Under the pieces are notes generated by a model. The model was not told the DNA's origin. It saw nothing but the letters and a program-made list of their open reading frames with translations, and made no database searches. A DNA stretch of 44,198 nucleotides, taken from positions 1 through 44,198 of the forward strand of contig CAZMGG010000036.1 of the NCBI GenBank assembly GCA_964565715.1, written 5' to 3'. Below are positions 8,367 through 15,214 of the stretch, in pieces; position 1 is the first letter of the stretch; each line of letters opens with the position of its first letter. Origin of the DNA: CAZMGG01 sp964565715 (GTDB lineage: Bacteria; Planctomycetota; UBA1135; UBA2386). A program made the translations under genes and the position numbers.

Positions 8367-8753
8367 ATGCGATCCCTGCTCATCCCCGTCTGCCTCTTGT
8401 TCTCGCTCGCCGCCTGCATGGACCACTCCGGTTCCAACGTCGGCAGCAACAACCCGCCCGCGCCGATCGGCGGCCCCGATGGCCACCTGGTCGACAACCT
8501 GGGCGACTCCCCCGCCGGTGGCGGCAACGGCTCGGAAGTTCCGGGCGGCGGTGGCGGTTCGCAAAACGGCTCGAACGGCGGTTCCGGCGGCGGCTCGAAC
8601 GGCGGTTCCGGCAGCGGTGGCAGCCACAACCCGCCCGGTGGTGGCGGTGGCGGCGGTGGCGCACCGGTGCCCGAGCCGGGCACCATGCTGCTGGTCGGCA
8701 CCGGCCTGGCGGGTGCCGCGCTGCTGCGCCGCCGGCGCAAGCAGCAGGCCTGA
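8367..8753 (+). CDS. Glycine-rich lipoprotein with PEP-CTERM tail
   Basis: A 128-residue protein. The N-terminus MRSLLIPVCLLFSLAAC is a lipoprotein signal peptide with lipobox L14-A-A-C17. Residues about 48-100 are low-complexity Gly/Ser/Asn repeats such as GGSGGGSNGGSGSGG. The end is a PEP-CTERM sorting tail: VPEPGT (101-106), a hydrophobic segment (107-120) and RRRRK. PEP-CTERM proteins are normally recognised by an exosortase, and lipoproteins are lipidated at the cysteine, so carrying both signals is odd. The Gly-rich linker looks like a flexible stalk. The start at 8367 is chosen because it gives the intact signal peptide. No exosortase gene is in the window. Confidence 0.8.
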   Translation: MRSLLIPVCLLFSLAACMDHSGSNVGSNNPPAPIGGPDGHLVDNLGDSPAGGGNGSEVPGGGGGSQNGSNGGSGGGSNGGSGSGGSHNPPGGGGGGGGAPVPEPGTMLLVGTGLAGAALLRRRRKQQA

Positions 8754-8822
8754 TGCCGACGGGCGCGCCCGCGCCCCCACGCGGCCTTGTCCCATGGCCG
8801 CGGCCGCGCTGAGATCCGCTCC

Positions 8823-9815
8823 ATGAGCGGCACCGAGGAACCAGAACTCGAACTGCGTTCCGGCGTGCCGGCCTGGGCCGGCGGTCTCCTCCTGCCCGAC
8901 TACCTGGCGCGGCGCTTCCCCTACCACGATCGCGCCACCTGGCTGCGGTTGATCGCGGACGACCGCGTCCGCTGCACCCGCGGGGACCAGACCGTGCGCG
9001 GCCCCCTGCGCCCGGGCGACAGCGTCGCCTACCGGCGCGTCCACCGCGAGCCCGAGGTCCCCACCGACATCGTCGTCCTGCACCGTGACGAGGATCTGGT
9101 GGCGGCGGTGAAACCGGCCCACCTGCCCAGCCACGCCGACGGGGTGTTCGTCACGCGCACGTTCGTCCACCTGCTCGGCCGCCTGCTGGCGCCGACCGCG
9201 ATCGACCTCGCCCACCGGCTCGACCGCGAGACCAGCGGCGTGATGCTGGTGGCCTGCCACAAGCAGGCCCGCGCCGCCCTCGAGACGCAGTTCCGGAGCG
9301 GCACGGTGGAGAAGTCCTATCTGGCGGTGGTCCATGGGCTTCCCACTGCCGACCGCTTCACGATCGAGCAGCCGATCGGCAGGGCCAGGGACAGCGCGAT
9401 CAGCCTCCGCCGGGCGGTCCGACCCGACGGCGACGCCGACGCCCAGGCGGCTCGCACCGACTTCACCGTCCTGGCCCGCCTGGCCGGACACGCCCTGCTC
9501 CGGGCTCACCCTCGCACCGGCCGCACCCACCAGATCCGGGTCCACCTCCACCACGCCGGGCACCCCCTGGTCGGCGACAAGCTCTACGGCCGCAGCGACG
9601 ACGAGTACCTGGCCTGGGTCAGACACGTGAAGGCCGGCGGCGACCCGGCCTGGGCCGAAGGGCTGACGACGGGCCGTCACCTGCTGCACGCCGAAGCCGT
9701 GACGGTGCAGCACCCACGGCATGGGCGTCGCATGACCTTCCGGGCGCCGATCCCAGCAGACATGCGGGAATTCCTGGCATCGCGGGGCTGGGATCAGACC
9801 CTGCCGGACTGCTAG
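8823..9815 (+). CDS. RluA-family RNA pseudouridine synthase
   Basis: A 330-residue cytoplasmic enzyme that should convert uridine to pseudouridine in rRNA or tRNA. The N-terminal 80 residues look like an S4-type RNA-binding module (YLARRFPYHDRATWLRLI, then VRCTRG). The catalytic motif AHRLDRETSGVML carries the active-site Asp134. Later motifs RTGRTHQIRVHLHHAGHPL and GDKLYGR are the family's C-terminal signature. Length and layout fit RluD/RluC-like enzymes; the exact target uridine cannot be read from sequence. The ATG at 8823 is chosen because the 12 codons before it are non-conserved. It sits 69 bases after the PEP-CTERM lipoprotein gene. Confidence 0.93.
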   Translation: MSGTEEPELELRSGVPAWAGGLLLPDYLARRFPYHDRATWLRLIADDRVRCTRGDQTVRGPLRPGDSVAYRRVHREPEVPTDIVVLHRDEDLVAAVKPAHLPSHADGVFVTRTFVHLLGRLLAPTAIDLAHRLDRETSGVMLVACHKQARAALETQFRSGTVEKSYLAVVHGLPTADRFTIEQPIGRARDSAISLRRAVRPDGDADAQAARTDFTVLARLAGHALLRAHPRTGRTHQIRVHLHHAGHPLVGDKLYGRSDDEYLAWVRHVKAGGDPAWAEGLTTGRHLLHAEAVTVQHPRHGRRMTFRAPIPADMREFLASRGWDQTLPDC

Positions 9816-9818
9816 CAT
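9813..9818 (+). promoter_or_regulatory. Putative -10 element (TAGCAT) of a short-leader transcript
   Basis: TAGCAT overlaps the stop codon of the pseudouridine synthase gene (TAG at 9813) and ends 9 bases before the ATG at 9828. The same spacing occurs before the genes at 12878 and 23093. There is no visible -35 box. Confidence 0.35.
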
Positions 9819-9827
9819 CCCTCTTCC

Positions 9828-10517
9828 ATGCTCCGGTTTTCGAACGGTGGGCTGCTGCTGCTGGCGGCGTGCGCGAGCGCGCCGGACCAGCCCACGGCGA
9901 CCGCGAGCGAAGCCTGCCGCGCGCTGGTCGCCGCGGCGCCGGCCGAATGGCCGGAGCGGCTCCCCGCCGTGCTGGCGCTGGGCCGCGCCGCGGCGCCGGA
10001 CCTGATCGCGGCCCTGCAGGCCGAGCCAGGCGGCGACGGCGGCCAGGCCGCGGTGGCGACCCTGGGGCGCCTCGGCGATCCGCGCAGCCGGCCATTCCTG
10101 CTCGAACTGCACCGCGACCGTGGTCCCCTCGCCACCGAGGCGACACTCGCGCTGGCCGCGCTGCCCGCGGACGACGACCCGGTCCTGCGCGAGCTGCTGG
10201 CCGCCACCGCGGCGGACCGCCTGGCCGACCCGACCCTGCGCACCGCGTCCGCCTGCGCCCTGGTGGCCCTGGGCCAACGCCGCCTCGCCGCGCCGATCTG
10301 GCGCGCCGTGCTGCTGGCCGGCACGCCGATCGGCCTGCCGCTGCAGCGCGAACTCGGCCTGCCGGACCGGCCGCGTTGGGCGCTGGAACGTTACCTGATC
10401 CAGCGGCAGCTGCTGCGCACCGCCGGTACCGACTTCGGCCTCGACACCGACGCGCCCTGGCCCGACCTCGAACGCGTCACCGAGCGCGTGACCCGCTGGC
10501 TGGAGGCCTCGTCGTGA
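9828..10517 (+). CDS. HEAT-repeat-like lipoprotein
   Basis: A 229-residue predicted lipoprotein: MLRFSNGGLLLLAAC has a lipobox at L12-A-A-C15. The body is built of helical repeats with HEAT-like spacing (APDLIAALQAEPGGDGGQAA, then VATLGRLGDPRSRPFL), seen in scaffolding or binding proteins. Function unknown. Its stop overlaps the GTG start of the next gene by 4 bases (GTGA at 10514-10517), so the two are translationally coupled and probably work together in the periplasm or outer envelope. Confidence 0.8.
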   Translation: MLRFSNGGLLLLAACASAPDQPTATASEACRALVAAAPAEWPERLPAVLALGRAAAPDLIAALQAEPGGDGGQAAVATLGRLGDPRSRPFLLELHRDRGPLATEATLALAALPADDDPVLRELLAATAADRLADPTLRTASACALVALGQRRLAAPIWRAVLLAGTPIGLPLQRELGLPDRPRWALERYLIQRQLLRTAGTDFGLDTDAPWPDLERVTERVTRWLEASS

Positions 10518-11434
10518 ATCGCGTCACGGTCGCCCTGGCGCTCGGCCTCTGCCTCGCCACCACCAGCCTGACCCAGGGCGCCCAGGATCCCGTGCAGGGG
10601 CCGCCGGCCCCGCGCGGCGAGGCGCCGCCCGAACTCACCGACCTGGCGGCGTTCGATCGCTGGGCGCAGCGGGAGCCGCGGCCGCCCCTGCCGCAGCGCA
10701 TTGCCGCGCTGCAGGCCTACCTGCAGGGCGCCAGGTCCCAGGCCAACGCCGACCGGTCGCCGGCCCGCCTGCGCCTCGGCCGCCTGCTGCTCGAGGCCTT
10801 CGAACCAGCGCCGGCCCGGGCCCAGTTCGAGTCGGTACTGCGCGATGCCGCCACCGCCGAGGGCTCCGCGGCGCCGACCGAACTGCGCGCGGCGGCAACC
10901 TACGGCCTCGCCCAGGCCCTCGACCTCGACCGCGACCGGAAGGGCGCCCTGGTGCTGCTGGACGCCCTGTCGGCCGATCCCAAGGCCGGGCGCTGGGCGA
11001 ACCCCGCCCGCATCGCCGCCCACCATCTGCGCCATCGGGCGCCGGCGGTGGGCGATCCCCTGCCGGCCCTGTCGACCCTCGGCGACCAGCACCGCGAGCA
11101 CGCCCTGCTGTTGGTGGTCTTCGCCGAGGATCACCCGCCGTCGGTGACGCGCCTGCAGGCCCTGCAGCGCGTCTGGGCCGATGCCGGCATGCCGGCCCAG
11201 GACCTGATCGCCTACGCGGTCGATCCCCGACCGGGCGGCCGCGACCAGCTGGCGGCGGCGCTGCAGCTCGAGGGCCCCCTGCTCACCTGCAGCGACGGCT
11301 TCCTGCACGCCGACCTGCTGGCGCTCGGCATGCGCGGCGTGCCATCCAGCATCCTGGTCGGCCCCGACCATCGCGTGCTGCTGCGCGATCCGCCGCCGGA
11401 CCGCCTGCGCACCCTGCTGCTCGGCAGCCGCTGA
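10514..11434 (+). CDS. Exported thioredoxin-fold protein without CXXC
   Basis: A 306-residue protein starting at GTG 10514, coupled to the upstream lipoprotein gene. The signal peptide is clear (NRVTVALALGLCLATTS, cleaved near TQGAQ). Residues about 40-160 are helical, TPR-like (LRLGRLLLEAFEPAPARAQF). The last 130 residues resemble a TlpA/AhpC thioredoxin fold: VGDPLPALSTLGD, ALLLVVFAEDHPP at the usual active-site position, and GVPSSILVGPDHRVL matching the cis-proline strand. The redox CXXC is replaced by residues around EDHPP, so it is unlikely to be a disulfide reductase. A binding or structural role together with its coupled partner is an inference. It is convergent with asnS, 12 bases away. 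Confidence 0.78.
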   Translation: MNRVTVALALGLCLATTSLTQGAQDPVQGPPAPRGEAPPELTDLAAFDRWAQREPRPPLPQRIAALQAYLQGARSQANADRSPARLRLGRLLLEAFEPAPARAQFESVLRDAATAEGSAAPTELRAAATYGLAQALDLDRDRKGALVLLDALSADPKAGRWANPARIAAHHLRHRAPAVGDPLPALSTLGDQHREHALLLVVFAEDHPPSVTRLQALQRVWADAGMPAQDLIAYAVDPRPGGRDQLAAALQLEGPLLTCSDGFLHADLLALGMRGVPSSILVGPDHRVLLRDPPPDRLRTLLLGSR

Positions 11435-11446
11435 GGTCCGCCAGGA

Positions 11447-12769
11447 CTACGGGTAGATCTTGTAGAGCATGCGCGGGTACGGGATGCACTCGCGCAGGTG
11501 CTCGACGCCGCAGATCCAGGCCAGCGTGCGTTCGAGGCCCATGCCGAAGCCGCCGTGCGGCACCGAGCCGTAGCGCCGCAGATCGAGGTACCAGCGGAAC
11601 GCCTCGGCCGGCAGCTGATGCTCGGCGATGCGCTGTTCGAGCAGCGTGACGTCGTCCTCGCGCTGCGCGCCGCCGACGATCTCGCCGTAGCCCTCGCTGG
11701 CGATCATGTCGACGCCCAGCGCCAGGTCCGGGTTCTGCGGGTCGCGCTTCATGTAGAACGCCTTGATCGCCGCCGGCCAGCGATGCACCATCACCGGCCG
11801 GTCGAAGCCCTCGCCGATCGCCGTCTCGTGCGGCGCGCCAAAGTCCTCGCCGTAGGGGAAGTCGGTCATCCCCGCCGCGTGGATCTTCTTCACCGCCTCG
11901 TCGTACGTGATGCGCGGATAGGGCGTGCTGGCGGCGGGCCGCAGCTTGTCGATGTCGCGTTCCAGCACCTTCAGGTCGTCGCTGCGGTTCTCGATCACCT
12001 TGCGGACGATGGTCGAGACGAGGCCCTCGGCCAACGCCATCACGTCCTCGAGGTCGTAGAAGGCCGCTTCCGGCTCCACCATCCAGAACTCGGTGAGGTG
12101 GCGCCGCGTCTTGCTCTTCTCGGCCCGGAAGGTCGGCCCGAACACGTAGACCCGGCCGAGCGCCATGGCGCTGGCCTCGCCGTAGAGCTGTCCGGACTGG
12201 GTCAGGAAGGCCTTGTCGCCGAAGTAGTCGACCTCGAACAGGGTCGTGGTGCCCTCGCAGGCGTTGGGCGTGAACATCGGCGAGTCGACGCAGGCGAAGT
12301 CGCGCTCGTGGAAGAAGTCGCGCACCGCCCGGATCGCCTCGTCGCGGATCCGCATGATCGCGGTCTGCTTGCTCGAGCGGAGCCACAGGTGCCGGTGCTC
12401 CATCAGGAACGCCGGGCCGTGCTCCTTCGGCGTGATCGGGTAGGGCTCGGCCACGTGCACCACCTGCAGCTGCTTCACGCCCAGTTCGACGCCGCCCGGC
12501 GAGCGCTCGTCGGCCTTCACCTCGCCGAGGATGCGCAGGCTCGACTCCTGGGTCAGCCGGCCGGCCTGTTCGAAGGCCTGCTCGTCGAGGTCGCCCTTGA
12601 AGCACACGCACTGCACCACGCCGGTGCCGTCGCGCAGCAGCAGGAAGTGCAGCTTGCCCTTGCTGCGCATGTGGTAGAGCCAGCCCTGCACGGCCACGGT
12701 CTTGCCGACGTGCTCCTTGAGGCGGCGGACGGGGACAGCCGGGTGGCCGGCGAACTGCTGCTCGGTCAT
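11447..12769 (-). CDS. asnS: Asparagine--tRNA ligase
   Basis: A 440-residue class IIb aminoacyl-tRNA synthetase that charges tRNA-Asn. The N-terminal OB-fold (about 15-110) has VAVQGWLYHMRSKGKLHFLL. The catalytic core has LTQSGQLYGEASAMALGRVY, motif 2 FRAEKSKTRRHLTEFW, GYGEIVGGAQRED and motif 3 GFGMGLERTL close to the C-terminus. The motif 2 region with TRRHLTEFWMVEPE distinguishes AsnRS from AspRS. The frame is open beyond 12769, but the ATG there (MTEQQFAGHP) gives the normal length, and the upstream part is not conserved-looking. It is divergent from the tryptophan dioxygenase gene with 108 bases between starts. Confidence 0.96.
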   Translation of the reverse strand: MTEQQFAGHPAVPVRRLKEHVGKTVAVQGWLYHMRSKGKLHFLLLRDGTGVVQCVCFKGDLDEQAFEQAGRLTQESSLRILGEVKADERSPGGVELGVKQLQVVHVAEPYPITPKEHGPAFLMEHRHLWLRSSKQTAIMRIRDEAIRAVRDFFHERDFACVDSPMFTPNACEGTTTLFEVDYFGDKAFLTQSGQLYGEASAMALGRVYVFGPTFRAEKSKTRRHLTEFWMVEPEAAFYDLEDVMALAEGLVSTIVRKVIENRSDDLKVLERDIDKLRPAASTPYPRITYDEAVKKIHAAGMTDFPYGEDFGAPHETAIGEGFDRPVMVHRWPAAIKAFYMKRDPQNPDLALGVDMIASEGYGEIVGGAQREDDVTLLEQRIAEHQLPAEAFRWYLDLRRYGSVPHGGFGMGLERTLAWICGVEHLRECIPYPRMLYKIYP

Positions 12770-12862
12770 GAAGGGGATCCAGCGGTCTCGGAAGACCGGG
12801 ATGCTGCCCGACGCCCCCGGTGCCCGCAAGGCTGCGCGCTCCGCCCGGGCACCGGAACCCGC

Positions 12863-12868
12863 TAGGAT
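12863..12868 (+). promoter_or_regulatory. Putative -10 element (TAGGAT) of kynA
   Basis: TAGGAT ends 9 bases before the ATG at 12878. If it is the -10 box, transcription would start at or next to the start codon, giving a leaderless or near-leaderless mRNA. There is no Shine-Dalgarno sequence in the 9-base interval and no clear -35 box. Confidence 0.4.
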
Positions 12869-12877
12869 CTGCGGCCC

Positions 12878-14014
12878 ATGCCATCGCCGCAGAAGCCCAC
12901 CAACTACTGGGACTACATCCGGGTCGAGGACCTGCTGGCCTTGCAGCAGGGCGTGGACGGCAGCGAGGACCGGCTGTCCGACGACGAGGTCCGCTTCATC
13001 GTCATCCACCAGATCGACGAGCTGTGGTTCAAGCTGGTGCTGCGCGAACTGGTCACCGCCCGCGACCTGTTCCGCCGCGATCCGGTGCCGGAGACGGCCC
13101 TGGCCGGCGCCGTGGCCGCCCTGCGGCGGGTGGCGCAGGTCTTCGACCTCGCCGGCCGCCACTTCGGGCTGATGGAGACGATGCGGACCCGGGACTACCT
13201 GACCTTCCGCGACAAGCTGAATCCGGCGTCGGGCTTCCAGTCGGCGCAGATGCGCGAGATCGAGATCGTGCTGGGTCTCGACGATGCCGATCGGATCCCG
13301 TTCGGCAACGAGACCAGCTACCGGGCGGCGCTGCGCTCCGCCGACGGCACCGAGTCACCGGCCCTGCGCCGCGTCGAACGCCGGCTGCAGGACGGGCCGA
13401 GCCTCAAGCACGCCATCGACCAGTGGCTGCACCGCACGCCGATCCAGGGCTCCCGGCCGGGCGACGCCGGCGACGAGCAGGCCCTGCAGGGCTTCGTCGA
13501 GGCCTGCCTGCAGGGCCACGAACGGCTCTGCCAGCGGGCCCTGGAGCAGGCGGTCCAGGTGCAGTCGCTGGGCCCCGGCGATCGCGAGCGGCTGACGGCG
13601 CGCTACCGCGCGCAGCTCACCGGCGCCCGTCGCCACCTGCTGGCCGAGGACGTGCCGGCGGGCCCGGAGCGCACCTTCCGGCGCCGGCTGCGCGCGGCGA
13701 TCCTGTTCATCGACGGCAACCGCGAGCTGCCGCTGCTGAGCTGGCCGGGCCAGGTGATCGACGCGCTGATCGAGGCCGAGCAGTCGATGCTGGTGTTCCG
13801 CCAGCGCCACGCCCGCATGGTCGAGCGCGTGATCGGCCGCCGCGTCGGCACCGGCGGCAGCGACGGCGTCGACTACCTCGACAAGACCGCGCTCGGCTAC
13901 CGCGTGTTCCGCGAGATGTGGGCGGCGCGCACCCTGCTGCTGCCGCCGGACCTGTCGCCGCCGGTCCACGACCGCGACTACTACGGCCTGCAGCACGAAC
14001 CCGACGCGCGCTGA
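12878..14014 (+). CDS. kynA: Tryptophan 2,3-dioxygenase
   Basis: A 378-residue heme enzyme that opens the indole ring of L-tryptophan to N-formylkynurenine, the first step of the kynurenine pathway. Family motifs in order: NYWDYIRVEDLLALQ, HQIDELWFKLVLRE, RDKLNPASGFQSAQMREIE, then RQRHARMVERVIGRRVGTGG with the heme-ligating histidine, and SDGVDYLDKTA, with Arg and Thr residues that bind substrate. It is longer than the roughly 280-residue proteobacterial enzymes because of extra helical sequence in the middle (about 160-290). No other kynurenine-pathway gene is in the window, so whether this feeds catabolism or NAD synthesis is unknown. It is convergent with the gene at 14030, 15 bases away. 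Confidence 0.96.
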   Translation: MPSPQKPTNYWDYIRVEDLLALQQGVDGSEDRLSDDEVRFIVIHQIDELWFKLVLRELVTARDLFRRDPVPETALAGAVAALRRVAQVFDLAGRHFGLMETMRTRDYLTFRDKLNPASGFQSAQMREIEIVLGLDDADRIPFGNETSYRAALRSADGTESPALRRVERRLQDGPSLKHAIDQWLHRTPIQGSRPGDAGDEQALQGFVEACLQGHERLCQRALEQAVQVQSLGPGDRERLTARYRAQLTGARRHLLAEDVPAGPERTFRRRLRAAILFIDGNRELPLLSWPGQVIDALIEAEQSMLVFRQRHARMVERVIGRRVGTGGSDGVDYLDKTALGYRVFREMWAARTLLLPPDLSPPVHDRDYYGLQHEPDAR

Positions 14015-14029
14015 GCCCGCGCCGGCGGA

Positions 14030-15214
14030 TCACCGGGGCCGCAGGCGGCGGTTGTGCGGCAGCGACCAGCGCCGCGTGAAGCACAGCCGATCGCCGCGCC
14101 GCCGTTCGCGCCGGAAGCCCAGCAGGTGGAACAGCTCGGTCACCAGCCAGCGCGCCACCCGCGGATCCACCAGCAGCGTGTTGCGATCGGCCGGGTCGCG
14201 GCGCACGCCGGGCAGCCAGTGCACGATCCGGTCCAGCTGCAGCCCGCGCAACACGGTGGCCACCCGCAGCCAGAACGGCCGCACCTCGGCGCCGAGGAAG
14301 AAGCCGTCGTCGCCCTGACCCTGGTAGAGCGGCAGCAGCACCCGGCACGGCCGCGGCGCCGTGATGACGCCCCGGCGATCGGTCGCCAGCAGCTCGCCCT
14401 GCGCCACGGCCTGGAAGTTGGTGAAGCCCGGCTCCATGCGGAAGCCGTCGGCGGGTCCGATCACCTGCCGGTGCACGATCTCGACGATCGGCGGCGCGCC
14501 GGCGCCGGCCTGGCGCAGGCGTTGCCGGTGCGCCGTCAGGTCGCGCTGGCCGCGGGCGAGGCAGCCGATCTGCTCCAGCACCAGCCACAGCACCGCGGTC
14601 AGGTTGGCGACCGTGTCGTCGGCGGCGTGCCGGCCGCCCTCGACGGCGACGTTGACGATGCCGCGCTGCGCGAACCACTCCATCGACGCGCCCTCGATGG
14701 TCTCCTCCAGGCCGAGGATGATCGGCACGCCGATGCCGAGCCCGAGCCGCCGGTTGTCGAGCGTGTCGGCCAGCACCGCGAACGGCGCGCCGTCGGCCGA
14801 GCTGGTGTGCAGGTCGAGGAACACGATCGGCCCACGGGTGGTTGCCAGCACCTCCTGGAAGCAGCCGAGCAGTTCGCGCTGCTGGCGGTCCTCGGCGCCG
14901 TCGGCGGCGGGCTCGCGGGCCAGCAGCGCATCGGTCTGCTCGGGCAGCCAGCGCCGGTTGAGGTCCCGCTCGACGAAGCGCCGGCCCTGGCCCAGCGCCG
15001 TCAGGTTGCCCGCCAGCCCGAGCAGACGGCCGCGCAGGGCGACGCCATCGCGTTCCAGCTCCGCCAGCACGGCGCGCACGGCATGCACGCCGGCGGGCTC
15101 GTTGCCGTGGATGCCGGCCTGCACCAGCAGGGTGGGCCCGGGCGTACCCTGGTCCCAGCGGCCGAGCCAGCGGCCCAGCGTGCCCAGGACCTCGGCGGCG
15201 GCCGTGCCGGTCAC
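14030..15214 (-). CDS. Succinylglutamate desuccinylase/aspartoacylase-family hydrolase
   Basis: A 394-residue M14-like zinc amidohydrolase, starting at GTG 15214. The zinc-binding set is visible: H36 and E39 in QAGIHGNEPAG, and H136 in FLDLHTSSADG. RDLNRRW (83-89) matches the conserved substrate-binding DLNR motif. Family members remove an acyl or succinyl group from an N-acylated amino acid, but the substrate here is unknown. The start codon overlaps the stop of the upstream GCS2-CBS gene by 4 bases (GTGA on the minus strand, 15214-15211), a sign of translational coupling. The upstream partner is a predicted amide-bond-forming ligase, so the pair could make and break the same kind of bond. 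This is inference. There is no signal peptide, so it should be cytoplasmic. Confidence 0.85.
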   Translation of the reverse strand: MTGTAAAEVLGTLGRWLGRWDQGTPGPTLLVQAGIHGNEPAGVHAVRAVLAELERDGVALRGRLLGLAGNLTALGQGRRFVERDLNRRWLPEQTDALLAREPAADGAEDRQQRELLGCFQEVLATTRGPIVFLDLHTSSADGAPFAVLADTLDNRRLGLGIGVPIILGLEETIEGASMEWFAQRGIVNVAVEGGRHAADDTVANLTAVLWLVLEQIGCLARGQRDLTAHRQRLRQAGAGAPPIVEIVHRQVIGPADGFRMEPGFTNFQAVAQGELLATDRRGVITAPRPCRVLLPLYQGQGDDGFFLGAEVRPFWLRVATVLRGLQLDRIVHWLPGVRRDPADRNTLLVDPRVARWLVTELFHLLGFRRERRRGDRLCFTRRWSLPHNRRLRPR

